A DNA stretch of 41,328 bases from a bacterium (GTDB lineage: Bacteria > Campylobacterota > Campylobacteria > Campylobacterales > Sulfurovaceae): NCBI GenBank assembly GCA_018822805.1, contig JAHJJU010000091.1:1-41328 (forward strand), read 5' to 3'. Within the stretch, counting starts at the first letter, position 1; every line of letters begins with the position of its first letter. Shown in pieces: positions 25,236 through 33,206 of the stretch. A program made the position numbers and the translations under genes. The notes under the pieces were generated by a model. It did no database searches, was not told the origin of the DNA, and saw only the letters and a program-made list of their open reading frames with translations.

Positions 25236-26240
25236 ATGTTTATTGATGCTGTATTGTACGATGGTCGAAGTTCTAAAGAGCATCAGGTTGTTATAGAGTT
25301 TACTCTTGAGCGACGTGTTTTAATTCCCTCTTGCAAGATTGATGTTGCTCTTGATGAAGTACGTATTGAGTCTCGATTGGGAAATACGCCAAGAGTATTG
25401 AGCTTTCCTAATGGTATACGTTGTAAAAGTAGAGAAAACGATAAGATTGATCAACTCTTACGTGATTTTGGTTTAAGTAAATCAAAAGCTTATAAAATAG
25501 AAAGTTCATGGGGCTTAACCATGGGTTCTATTGTTATTACCATAGGTTTTATTTGGTTTATGTTAACTGTTGGTGCGAATTTTACGGCTAATGCGTTGGC
25601 TTCTGTTTTACCTCAAAGTACACTGAGTGAAGTGAGTGATATGACGATGAGTCAATTAGAAGAGCATTATTTAAGACCTTCAAAACTCAGTGATCGTCAA
25701 GAGAAAATTATACAAGAACATTTTGATAAATTGACCCAAGGTGAATCGGGTTATAAGTTGCACTTTAGATCTTCTCCTGAAATGGGTCCCAATGCATTTG
25801 CTTTGCCTTCCGGAGACATTGTTCTCACCGATCAATTGGTGGCATTGAGTAGGGACAATGAGTTTAGAGATATTTTAGGAGTTTTGGCACATGAAAAGGG
25901 TCATGTGGTAGAAAAACACTCTTTACGTATGGCAATTAAAACGGGTATTGCCGGAGTGATTGTTGGATACATAGCCGGAGATGTATCGGTGATTGCTACG
26001 ACCATTCCTACCATATTAATTAACAGCAGCTACAGCCGTGAGTTTGAACGTGAAGCCGATGCTCATGCCGTTAAAGAGTTGGAAAAGCTTGGGGTTTCTA
26101 CTAAATATATGGCAAGACTTTTTGAAGTGTTGGCTAAAAAAGCCGGTGAGTCTGAAAACAACAGTAGCATTATGGGAATGATGGCATCGCATCCATTAAC
26201 TTCGGAACGTATAGAATATTTTAATTCTCATGCGAATTAA
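25236..26240 (+). CDS. Membrane-anchored M48 metallopeptidase
   Basis: This zinc protease of 334 residues begins with a soluble N-terminal domain (1-90). A membrane helix (about 96-115) follows, then an M48 domain with HEKGH (219-223) as zinc ligands and catalytic Glu, and the third ligand in SREFEREADAHAV (about 267-280). SNAFALPSG-like NAFALPSGDIVLTDQLV precedes it, as in LoiP/YcaL/BepA. The C-terminal SHPLTSERIEYF is typical. The catalytic domain is probably periplasmic. It is translationally paired with the DUF898 protein, which may be its partner or substrate. Confidence 0.88.
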   Translation: MFIDAVLYDGRSSKEHQVVIEFTLERRVLIPSCKIDVALDEVRIESRLGNTPRVLSFPNGIRCKSRENDKIDQLLRDFGLSKSKAYKIESSWGLTMGSIVITIGFIWFMLTVGANFTANALASVLPQSTLSEVSDMTMSQLEEHYLRPSKLSDRQEKIIQEHFDKLTQGESGYKLHFRSSPEMGPNAFALPSGDIVLTDQLVALSRDNEFRDILGVLAHEKGHVVEKHSLRMAIKTGIAGVIVGYIAGDVSVIATTIPTILINSSYSREFEREADAHAVKELEKLGVSTKYMARLFEVLAKKAGESENNSSIMGMMASHPLTSERIEYFNSHAN

Positions 26241-26280
26241 CGAATTAAATTAAAATATTAACAAAGATATTAGCCTTTTT

Positions 26281-26311
26281 CTCCTATACTTAAAACACAT
26301 AATTATAGGAG
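26281..26311 (+). promoter_or_regulatory. Hairpin that would cover the SD of the lipoprotein gene
   Basis: CTCCTATA (26281-26288) is a perfect complement of TATAGGAG (26304-26311), which includes the SD five bases before ATG 26317. An mRNA starting upstream could hide its SD. However, TATACT at 26285-26290 is itself a good -10 box, and an RNA starting near 26297 would lack the left arm. Confidence 0.4.
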
Positions 26312-26316
26312 AAAAT

Positions 26317-27177
26317 ATGAAATCTACAAAATTATTAGCAACCACAAAACTATTGGCAAGTATGGGATTGGCTACATTGCTTTTAACAGCATGTGCAAAA
26401 CAAGCAACTACACCTACTGAATATCCTGAAGATGTAACAAAACCAAAATTAACACAATATGAACTCAATGTGATTTCTGAAAAAATTTATCAAAATGAGA
26501 CTTCCGGAAATCCTGAACATCTAATGTTTTGGTCAACCAATGAAGATTTTGCTTCTTTGGGTATTGGTCACTTTATTTGGTATCCGGCAGATCAACCAAA
26601 ACGTTTTGATGAGACGTTTCCGGCTATGATTGATTATTATGTGGAAAACAAAGTAGAAATTCCTGCTTGGCTCCACCATGCACGTAAAAATGGTGCACCA
26701 TGGAAGAATAGAAACATTTTTGAAAATGCACGAAACGATAATGAATTTAAGCAATTAAAAAATTTATTAATGAATACCAAAGCTCTACAGACGCAGTTTT
26801 TCTTTGACCGATTACACGCATCTATTCCTGAGATTGTTACACATGTAGCACCTCAATATAGAAAACATATTGTTGACAATTACAATGCTTTAGCAGCAAC
26901 AACAGGAGGTTGGTATCCACTAATTGATTACATTAACTTTAAAGGTAAAGGAATTAAAGAGACAGAGCGTTATAATAATCAAGGTTGGGGTCTGCTTCAA
27001 GTATTGCAAAACATGAGACCGGTACAAGCAGGTCCTGCTGCTTTAATTGAGTTTGCTCGTTCAGCTCAAATGGTACTTGAACGTCGTATTCAAAATTCAC
27101 CACCAAGTAACAATGAACAAAAATGGTTACCGGGCTGGACAAACCGTGTGAATGGATATAGAACACCTATTTTATAA
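26317..27177 (+). CDS. Lipoprotein with lysozyme-like fold, unknown function
   Basis: This exported lipoprotein of 286 residues has lipobox LTAC (C26). The mature part begins with a helix and IYQNETSGNPEHLMFWSTNE, then DFASLGIGHFIWYP. The E-x-SGN...SLGIGHF pattern recalls the catalytic Glu and following strand of lysozyme-type glycosidases, and similar unnamed proteins occur across proteobacteria. Later blocks (PAWLHHARKNGAPWKNRNIF, RYNNQGWGLLQVLQNMRP) are also well structured. Peptidoglycan hydrolysis is plausible but unproven. It is a single gene with its own promoter and a strong SD. Confidence 0.68.
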   Translation: MKSTKLLATTKLLASMGLATLLLTACAKQATTPTEYPEDVTKPKLTQYELNVISEKIYQNETSGNPEHLMFWSTNEDFASLGIGHFIWYPADQPKRFDETFPAMIDYYVENKVEIPAWLHHARKNGAPWKNRNIFENARNDNEFKQLKNLLMNTKALQTQFFFDRLHASIPEIVTHVAPQYRKHIVDNYNALAATTGGWYPLIDYINFKGKGIKETERYNNQGWGLLQVLQNMRPVQAGPAALIEFARSAQMVLERRIQNSPPSNNEQKWLPGWTNRVNGYRTPIL

Positions 27178-27198
27178 TCTTCATTCTACTCTCTTTTT

Positions 27199-27216
27199 CC
27201 CATCATTTTTGATGGG
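27199..27216. terminator. Hairpin between the lipoprotein and sensor-kinase genes
   Basis: CCCATCA (27199-27205) and TGATGGG (27210-27216) form a perfect seven-base stem with a TTTT loop, between the convergent ends of the two genes. Neither strand has a proper U-tract after the stem, so it is only a probable transcript-end structure. Confidence 0.4.
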
Positions 27217-27228
27217 AGTCTACATGGA

Positions 27229-28455
27229 TTATAACTTCAACTCAAATACATTATTACCATTTTTATGGTAGTAGCTTAACGTATATTTTAAACGTTGTGC
27301 AATATTGTTCACAATATAGAGCCCTAACCCAAAACCACTGTTTCTCTTTTCTTCTTGGGTGAAGGGTTCAAGGTAGTAAGAAAGTGGATGTTCTAAGCTT
27401 TTTCCTGTTGAGATAACTTTAATACTTGACGGGTTTGTGATAATGGTGGCTTTTTCATCATCGCTGTACTTGAGTGCATTATCAAGAAGATTTTTAATGG
27501 CTAGGGTTAAGAGTTTTGTGTCTGTAACCAGCGTTTCTCCTTGGGTTTGAATGGTAAGTTTACTTCGATCACAGAGTAATAGAGCAATGCTATCGTCAAT
27601 AATATCATCTATTTTTGCTTTGTTCATGTGGGGTTGAAAGTTTTGTGTGGTCAGACGTTCAACATGTGCCAGTTCAGCAATGAGTTCATTCATCCGTTCA
27701 AAAGCCCGAATGAGTGTCTGCTTACTACTTCCTTCTTCTACCATTTCAATGGCAATACGCCCCCGTGTTATGGGTGTTTTAAGTTCATGCATCATGTTAC
27801 GCATAAAGAGATTTTTTGAATCAAGCAGGGTACGTATGTGGTGTATGGCATTATCAAAACTTTGTGCAATTTTCCCTATTTCGTCATTACTTTTTTGGGT
27901 AATTTTGATGTTCATGTTTCCCTTAGCAAACTCTTCTATCTGTTTATTTAGTTTTTTAAGAGGTGAAAGTTTTCTAATAATGGCAACATAAAGAAAAATA
28001 AATAGAATGGCAATGAGCATGGCGATCAAAATGGTAATTTGAATACGTAAGTTTTCAGACTGATTATCTTTAAGCATAAGGTTGTATCCGTAGCGTTGAA
28101 GATAGATGTATTTGTTTTCACCAATAGCAAAGATTTGCATACGTCCATAGACCGATTCACCTTCAAAAACAACCGTTCCTTTACTTAAAATAAGTAGACG
28201 GCTCTCATTAATTGAGACAGGTTTTACCTGAAAGTTTTCATAAAATCGTTCTTGTTCCTCTTTAGAAGGATTGAGCTGGGCTGTGGAGAGAAGGAGATTT
28301 GAGATAAGTTTGTAACGGTTAAGTTCATCAAGTCGTTGTCGCTCTTTGTCCCAAGAAATAAAGAGAAACAGTGCTATCAAAAGTAGAGAAAGTACCAGTG
28401 CAAAGAGGGTGTTAATAAAGGCATTAACCGATATGTTTCTCATAATGTTTCGCAC
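27229..28455 (-). CDS. Sensor histidine kinase, ArsS-like
   Basis: This membrane kinase of 408 residues has membrane helices at about 11-34 and 139-160, enclosing a roughly 100-residue periplasmic sensor region. A HAMP linker (about 160-210) is followed by the HisKA phospho-acceptor H223 in FMRNMMHELKTPITRGRIAI. The ATPase domain contains NLLDNALKYS (N box) and the glycine box FGLGLYIVNNIAQ. The HELKTPI-RGR sequence matches the ArsS-type acid-response kinases of Helicobacter and Campylobacter as I recall them. It starts within the stop of its response-regulator gene, so the pair is coupled. The stimulus here is unknown. Confidence 0.85.
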   Translation of the reverse strand: MRNIMRNISVNAFINTLFALVLSLLLIALFLFISWDKERQRLDELNRYKLISNLLLSTAQLNPSKEEQERFYENFQVKPVSINESRLLILSKGTVVFEGESVYGRMQIFAIGENKYIYLQRYGYNLMLKDNQSENLRIQITILIAMLIAILFIFLYVAIIRKLSPLKKLNKQIEEFAKGNMNIKITQKSNDEIGKIAQSFDNAIHHIRTLLDSKNLFMRNMMHELKTPITRGRIAIEMVEEGSSKQTLIRAFERMNELIAELAHVERLTTQNFQPHMNKAKIDDIIDDSIALLLCDRSKLTIQTQGETLVTDTKLLTLAIKNLLDNALKYSDDEKATIITNPSSIKVISTGKSLEHPLSYYLEPFTQEEKRNSGFGLGLYIVNNIAQRLKYTLSYYHKNGNNVFELKL

Positions 28456-29132
28456 TAAATTTTCTCAGTTAATAGGTATCCGATACCTCGCACAGGTTTA
28501 ATATAGGATGTTTTGTTATCAATAAGTGAAAGTTTTTGACGAATACGTGAGATGATAACATCAATATTTTTAATGGAACTGTTGTCATCAATATGTTCAC
28601 TTTCATAAAGCAGTTGTTCTCTTGAAACAGCTGAATTTTTATGTTGAATTAAAATGGATAAAATATCATATTCTGCAGCTGTAAGTTCGAGCAATATATC
28701 TTTAAAGATAATGTGCCGTGCTTTGGTATTGAGTTCAAAAAGTGTATTTGGAGTCTCTTTCTCTTTACTGTTGTTGGTTCTTCTTAAAATGGTTTTAATT
28801 CGTGTGACCAATTCTCGTGGATCATAAGGCTTAGGCATGTAGTCATCGGCACCTCGCTCCATAGCGATTACTTTATCGGTAATGTCATCTCGTGCTGATG
28901 AAACAATAATAGGGATAGAAGAGTGTGCACGTATTTTAGGAATAATTTCAAGTCCATCAATTCCCGGAAGTGTCAAGTCTAAGATTAGGAGATCAAAATT
29001 ATGTTGGGTAAGTAAAGAGAGTCCCATATACGGTTCTTCTGCAGCCATGACGGTAATGTCAAATTTATTAAGATACTCGGTGAGAATTTGAGAAATCTCA
29101 TAATCATCTTCAATCATTAAAATTTTTATAAT
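28455..29132 (-). CDS. OmpR-family response regulator with probable ATT start
   Basis: This transcription regulator pairs with the kinase encoded next. The receiver has the acidic pair in MIEDDYEI, phospho-acceptor D52 in LLILDLTLPGIDG, Ser/Ala in SSARDD and Lys in YMPKPYDP. The winged-helix DNA-binding domain ends SYIKPVRGIGYLLT. The first ATG (29117) lies mid-way through the first strand and 21 bases after the only SD. The in-frame codons upstream spell I-I-K-I-L, and ATT at 29132 is six bases after AAGGA, so I extend the gene to ATT. No ATG, GTG or TTG is available before the in-frame stop. An ATG-initiated form would be 220 residues; this one is 225. Confidence 0.85.
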   Translation of the reverse strand: MIKILMIEDDYEISQILTEYLNKFDITVMAAEEPYMGLSLLTQHNFDLLILDLTLPGIDGLEIIPKIRAHSSIPIIVSSARDDITDKVIAMERGADDYMPKPYDPRELVTRIKTILRRTNNSKEKETPNTLFELNTKARHIIFKDILLELTAAEYDILSILIQHKNSAVSREQLLYESEHIDDNSSIKNIDVIISRIRQKLSLIDNKTSYIKPVRGIGYLLTEKI

Positions 29133-29193
29133 AACAAATCCTTAAAATTGGTATAGAGTAATCATAACATGAGAAGCGTTAAAAGTAAGAACA

Positions 29194-29317
29194 AAATGTC
29201 ATCAACATTGCTCACGAGGGCTATTACAAAGGAGGTCTAAATATGTTCTATCAAGGGAGTATATTTCAAAGGAGTTCAATTACATACTTAATCTCGTGAA
29301 CAATGTTGATGACATTT
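29194..29317 (+). ncRNA. Candidate hairpin RNA element with internal small ORF
   Basis: Two 25-base arms (29194-29218 and 29293-29317) are complementary at 24 positions and enclose 74 bases. The right arm is followed by CTTTTTGTT, like a terminator tail on the plus strand. The loop carries three SD-like motifs: AAAGGAG at 29228 and 29268, AAGGGAG at 29253. The element lies between the response-regulator and lgt promoters. It could be a small RNA, a type I toxin-like unit or a MITE-like insertion; no target duplication is visible. Confidence 0.45.
29243..29299 (+). CDS. Candidate 18-codon ORF inside the hairpin element
   Basis: AAAGGAGG (29228-29235) is a perfect SD placed seven bases before ATG 29243. 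The frame encodes MFYQGSIFQRSSITYLIS and ends with TGA at 29297-29299, inside the right arm of the stem. The start lies in the loop, so translation would be possible while the stem is formed. The peptide is short and only moderately hydrophobic. No family is recognised. The SD is stronger than that of most genes here, which is the main reason to list it. Confidence 0.35.
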   Translation: MFYQGSIFQRSSITYLIS

Positions 29318-29396
29318 CTTTTTGTTGACAGTATTATAAGGAATCACTATTAATACTCAAACAATGGATTATTAATGAATAGTTAATGGTCTAAGA

Positions 29397-29433
29397 TGTT
29401 ATACTTCGCGTAATTTAAGTTTTATACAAAGGA
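29397..29433 (+). promoter_or_regulatory. lgt promoter and SD
   Basis: The extended -10 TGTTATACT (TATACT at 29400-29405) is followed by SD AAAGGA (29428-29433), five bases before ATG 29439. A TTGACA at 29325-29330 lies further upstream and could serve a second promoter. Confidence 0.45.
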
Positions 29434-29438
29434 ATCTT

Positions 29439-30275
29439 ATGGAGTTTTGGAATCACATCTATGAGCATTTTAATCCGGTTGCTGTTGATTTTGGATTTAT
29501 ATCGGTACATTGGTATGGCATTATGTATATCTCTGCTTTACTTGTGGCACTTTGGTTTGCAAAATGGATTATCAAAAGAGATGCCATGCCTATTCCTGAT
29601 GATACCATTGATAGCTATTTTATATGGATTGAAGTGGGTATTATTTTAGGAGCACGTATTTGGTACATTCTTTTTTATGATTCGAATACACTCTTTTATT
29701 TTACTCAACCATGGCAAATTTTTAATCCTTTTTCAAATGGTGAGTTTGTTGGTATACGGGGTATGAGTTACCATGGTGCTGTAGTGGGAGCTGCCATTGC
29801 CTCTTACTTGTTTGCCCGAAGAAATCCAGGAGAGATTTATAAAATTCTTGATGTTGTGGCATTGGCAGTACCTGTTGGATTTGTTTTTGGAAGAATTGGA
29901 AACTTTTTAAATCAAGAATTGGTTGGACGAGCTACAGATGTACCATGGGGAATTTATGTTGATGGTGTTTTACGCCACCCATCTCAACTTTATGAAGGCT
30001 TTATGGAAGGTATTGTGGTTGCGATATTGATTTATATCTATCGTAAATATAAACGATTTGATGGTGCTTTGATTGGTATCTATGGAATTCTTTATGGTAC
30101 AGCTCGATTTGTGGCTGAGTTTTGGAGAGAGCCGGACAGTCAATTGGGGTATCTCTATGGCGATTGGCTTACCATGGGACAATTACAAAGTCTTATTATG
30201 ATTGGGTTAGCAATTGGACTCTATTTTACATTTCAAGTGTTTTCAAAAAAGCATCAAGTCACAAATAAACTGTAG
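29439..30275 (+). CDS. lgt: Prolipoprotein diacylglyceryl transferase
   Basis: Lgt transfers diacylglycerol from phosphatidylglycerol to the lipobox cysteine of prolipoproteins in the inner membrane. The 278 residues contain about seven helices. The family signature is GRIGNFLNQELVGRATDVPW (151-170, with the key Arg), MSYHGAVVGA (H112) and RHPSQLYEG (179-187). It would process the lipoproteins encoded at 21810 and 26317. It stands alone downstream of the hairpin element, with its own promoter. Confidence 0.94.
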   Translation: MEFWNHIYEHFNPVAVDFGFISVHWYGIMYISALLVALWFAKWIIKRDAMPIPDDTIDSYFIWIEVGIILGARIWYILFYDSNTLFYFTQPWQIFNPFSNGEFVGIRGMSYHGAVVGAAIASYLFARRNPGEIYKILDVVALAVPVGFVFGRIGNFLNQELVGRATDVPWGIYVDGVLRHPSQLYEGFMEGIVVAILIYIYRKYKRFDGALIGIYGILYGTARFVAEFWREPDSQLGYLYGDWLTMGQLQSLIMIGLAIGLYFTFQVFSKKHQVTNKL

Positions 30276-30342
30276 AACTTACAGAGGTATTTATATTTTA
30301 ATTTAATTAATAATGTTTTATTTTATGTAATTATAATGATGT

Positions 30343-30370
30343 TATAATCTATGATAAAATTTAGGAGTTA
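30343..30370 (+). promoter_or_regulatory. Promoter of the beta-barrel protein gene
   Basis: TATAAT at 30343-30348, with a second TATAAT at 30332-30337, lies about 28 bases upstream of ATG 30376 and is followed by a TTAGGAG SD. No clear -35 box is visible, as is usual for this phylum. Confidence 0.5.
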
Positions 30371-30375
30371 TTTTT

Positions 30376-31053
30376 ATGAAAAGATTAAATATATCATTAA
30401 TGGCTATTTTAACAATGAGTAGTTTTGTTTATGCAGGTGGAGACATTATGCCACCTGTAGTTGAAGAAGAAGTCATTGCCGTACCTGTTGAACCGGTGGC
30501 ACCGGTAGTTGTTCCTATTGTCCCTCCAAAAGATATTGATGTGAATGGTCTTTATGTTGCTTTGGGACTTACAGCAGCACGATTTGATCCAAATTGTACT
30601 TGTGCCAATGGTAGTGCTGCACCAAGTGATAAAACAGTTGGTCTTATTGGACGAGTCGGTTATGACGTTAACCAATATGTAGGGGTTGAAGCCAGAGGTA
30701 TTCAAACCAATTGGAAATCTGATGGTGGAAAAATTAAACATATCGGAGCGTTCTTAAAACCGATGTATCCAGTATCAAACGATGTAAATGTTTATGCTTT
30801 GGGTGGTTATGCAAAAACAACAACTCAAGGAGATTTACGTCGTGTTGATGCCAAAACATTTGCATGGGGTGCAGGTTTAGAGTACGATTTGAGTACTGAT
30901 GTTCCTAAAGAAGGAAAATATGACAGAGCATTTGATGGTTATGGTGATCAAGAGGGTGGTTTTGGACTCTTTGCTGATTATGAAAGATTGGTTCAAAAAT
31001 CCGGATCTCCGGATCTTGATACCATTAATTTTGGTTTAACATACGACTTTTAA
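30376..31053 (+). CDS. Outer-membrane beta-barrel protein (OmpA/OMP_b-brl type)
   Basis: The 225-residue protein has a signal peptide (about 1-20, ending VYAGG) and a Pro/Val/Glu-rich linker (about 25-52, repeated VEPVAPVVVPIVPP). An eight-strand-type barrel follows: GLYVALGLTAARF, TVGLIGRVGYDVNQYVGVEARG, VYALGGYAKTT, WGAGLEYDLS, FGLFADYERL and the C-terminal TINFGLTYDF with a terminal aromatic. C78 and C80 in PNCTCANG are unusual for such barrels and may form a disulfide or bind metal. Function is unknown; porin-like or structural. It ends at a terminator hairpin shared with the convergent transporter gene. Confidence 0.82.
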   Translation: MKRLNISLMAILTMSSFVYAGGDIMPPVVEEEVIAVPVEPVAPVVVPIVPPKDIDVNGLYVALGLTAARFDPNCTCANGSAAPSDKTVGLIGRVGYDVNQYVGVEARGIQTNWKSDGGKIKHIGAFLKPMYPVSNDVNVYALGGYAKTTTQGDLRRVDAKTFAWGAGLEYDLSTDVPKEGKYDRAFDGYGDQEGGFGLFADYERLVQKSGSPDLDTINFGLTYDF

Positions 31054-31054
31054 T

Positions 31055-31087
31055 TATTAAAAAAGGGTAGAGATAAACTCTACCCTT
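31055..31087 (-). terminator. Rho-independent terminator for the panB-ruvB-transporter operon
   Basis: Perfect ten-base arms AAGGGTAGAG (31063-31072) and CTCTACCCTT (31078-31087) with a five-base loop. On the minus strand the stem is followed by TTTTTAATAATT. It overlaps the transporter stop and may also stop plus-strand transcripts from the barrel gene. Confidence 0.75.
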
Positions 31088-32114
31088 ATAGGGTTTCTTT
31101 CCCATAGAGGTTAATATAGACTCTGGATATGGCAATTAAAAACGATGTAATGGCTGGACCTAAAATCATTCCCCAAAATCCATAGGAACTCATTCCTGCT
31201 AAAATAGAGAAAAAAATGAGCAGTTCATTAATTTTAACTGAACTGTGTAGTACGTCATCTTTAATGTATTTAATAATCATTGGTTTTATAAAGGTATCAG
31301 CAATGATTGATATGACAACAATAGAGTAGACGGCAATAACAATAGCTGTATTGGTATTAAGCGTACTCCATGCAAAAAGAGATACCGGCACCCAAACTAC
31401 AGCACCACCAATAATCGGTATGAGCGAGGCAAATCCATAAATAACGCCAAAGAGTAGACCATTAAAGCCAAAATATGAGCTCATTATCCCAAAAAGCAAT
31501 CCTTCGAAAATGGCTGTAACAATAATGGAGTAGAAGACAATCTCCATGGTTGATGAGATCTCCGTTAAAATCTTATGTCCCTCTTCATCACGCATGGGTA
31601 GAAGTTCACGCATGAGTAAGAAAAGTTTTTCAGCATAAAGATTTAAAACATAGTAAAAGACAATCACAAAAAATACATTTTTAATAAAACCAAAGCCTTG
31701 ACTACCGGCTTTTGTAATGGTTGCTGTTGAGGTTTTAATAAGTTCTAAAATCTTCTCATTGTTAAGGTTCTCCTGAACCCATTCATCTAAAACAGGGATA
31801 CCCTCTGCCAAAGAGGAGAGTTTCATGGTGGTTCGGGTAATAATCTCAGCATCAATCGCAGATATATATTGAACTCCAATGGTTGCAATGTAGATGATGG
31901 GTACAAATAGAATGATAAAAAGAAGAAGACTGAGTAGGATTGCTGACAAATGTCCGGATTCGATACGGGTAGATAAGTTCTGGTGAATGTTGGCTGTTGC
32001 CATGGTTAGAAGCAGGGCAACAATCATGGACAATAAAAAAGGTTGATAAATACTGTAAGCACCTAGGAGGGCTAGGGCAAAGAGTATGGCAATAATGGAG
32101 TCGGTTCTTTTCAT
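31086..32114 (-). CDS. AI-2E/PerM-family membrane transporter
   Basis: This is a polytopic inner-membrane protein of 342 residues with about eight hydrophobic segments. The N-terminal pairs (about 8-40 and 58-82), a hydrophilic middle ([20 protein letters not shown]) and the C-terminal [29 protein letters not shown] match the family consensus, where the last sequence is the characteristic motif. Members export AI-2 or act as Na+/H+ or permease-like proteins; the substrate cannot be read here. It overlaps ruvB by four bases and ends the operon. Confidence 0.82.
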   Translation of the reverse strand: MKRTDSIIAILFALALLGAYSIYQPFLLSMIVALLLTMATANIHQNLSTRIESGHLSAILLSLLLFIILFVPIIYIATIGVQYISAIDAEIITRTTMKLSSLAEGIPVLDEWVQENLNNEKILELIKTSTATITKAGSQGFGFIKNVFFVIVFYYVLNLYAEKLFLLMRELLPMRDEEGHKILTEISSTMEIVFYSIIVTAIFEGLLFGIMSSYFGFNGLLFGVIYGFASLIPIIGGAVVWVPVSLFAWSTLNTNTAIVIAVYSIVVISIIADTFIKPMIIKYIKDDVLHSSVKINELLIFFSILAGMSSYGFWGMILGPAITSFLIAISRVYINLYGKETL

Positions 32115-33118
32115 AACAGCTTATCCGAGAGGGGTACGGTTAGTCTAAAATGGGTGTATGATTTTTCAGTTGCAATCCTTCCTCTGGATGTTCGTTCGAT
32201 GTATCCATTCGCTAAAAGATAGGGTTCAAGTACATCTTCTATGGTTCCTTCATCTTCACTTAAAGCAGCTGCAATGGTGCTTAATCCCATTGGTCGCCCT
32301 TTTGCCGAGACGAGTAGTTCAAGCAATCGTATGTCCTCTTCATCGAATCCTATCTCATTAACACCCAATTGGTCTAGACCATATTGAGTGGTATTGAGGT
32401 GAATCTCTTTTTCATTGGCAACTTCTGAAAAATCTCGAATTCTACGCAGGAGTCTAAGTGCCAGTCTCGGTGTACCACGACTTCTTTTGGCAATCTCATA
32501 AGCTGCTTCATTTCTGGTTATTTTATTTAGTTTAATGGAGGCTAAACGCACAATCTCTCCCAACTCTTCAGCTGTGTAGAATTGCATTCTAAAGTGCATA
32601 CCAAATCGTTCACGTAGAGGGTGAGAGAGCATTCCGGCACGTGTAGTTGCTCCAATTAAGGTAAAACGAGGAAGATCAATTTTTACCGTTTGTGCAGCAG
32701 GCCCTGAACCAATGATAATGTCTAACCTAAAATCTTCCATCGCTGAGTAGAGTATCTCCTCAATGGCCGGGGACATTCGGTGAATTTCATCTATGAAGAG
32801 TATGTCTCCCTCTTCTATGTTGGTCAGTACGGCTGCTAAATCTCCTGATTTTTCTATCATGGGAGCAGCTGTGGTTTTAATGTTGGCACTCATCTCCGTT
32901 GCAATAAGGTTTGCAATGGTTGTTTTTCCTAAACCCGGAGGACCAAAAAAGAGAATGTGATCAAGTGCTTCAGCTCTTTTTTTACTGGCTTCTATAAATA
33001 CTTTTAAATTCTTTTTTATTTGTTGTTGCCCAATGTATTCATCCCATGATGAGGGACGTAAGGAGACTTCTTCTATATATTCATTATCAAATTTTTCTAT
33101 GTCTACGATGCGTTCCAT
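32111..33118 (-). CDS. ruvB: Holliday junction branch migration helicase RuvB
   Basis: RuvB is the AAA+ motor of RuvAB, moving Holliday junctions during recombinational repair. The 335 residues include Walker [11 protein letters not shown] (58-66), Walker [11 protein letters not shown] (about 106-115), sensor ATTRAGML, arginine finger region [16 protein letters not shown] and the C-terminal winged helix RTSRGRIAT. It starts at ATG 33118, just after a perfect 23-base inverted repeat that separates it from panB. It is cotranscribed with the membrane transporter gene. Confidence 0.96.
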   Translation of the reverse strand: MERIVDIEKFDNEYIEEVSLRPSSWDEYIGQQQIKKNLKVFIEASKKRAEALDHILFFGPPGLGKTTIANLIATEMSANIKTTAAPMIEKSGDLAAVLTNIEEGDILFIDEIHRMSPAIEEILYSAMEDFRLDIIIGSGPAAQTVKIDLPRFTLIGATTRAGMLSHPLRERFGMHFRMQFYTAEELGEIVRLASIKLNKITRNEAAYEIAKRSRGTPRLALRLLRRIRDFSEVANEKEIHLNTTQYGLDQLGVNEIGFDEEDIRLLELLVSAKGRPMGLSTIAAALSEDEGTIEDVLEPYLLANGYIERTSRGRIATEKSYTHFRLTVPLSDKLL

Positions 33119-33140
33119 GATATTATCTCAATTTTATTTT

Positions 33141-33198
33141 GTAGGGTGTCAATTTATTGCACCGTGTTATTATATGGTGCAATAAATTGACACCCTAC
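33141..33198. repeat. Perfect 23-base inverted repeat between panB and ruvB
   Basis: Arms 33141-33163 and 33176-33198 are exact reverse complements, separated by 12 bases. Each arm begins with GTAGGGTG and ends with a TTGCACC-type block, so it looks like two head-to-head copies of the REP-like unit seen at 8652. The resulting RNA hairpin would lie at the panB 3' end. Confidence 0.75.
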
Positions 33199-33206
33199 CT
33201 ATATCT

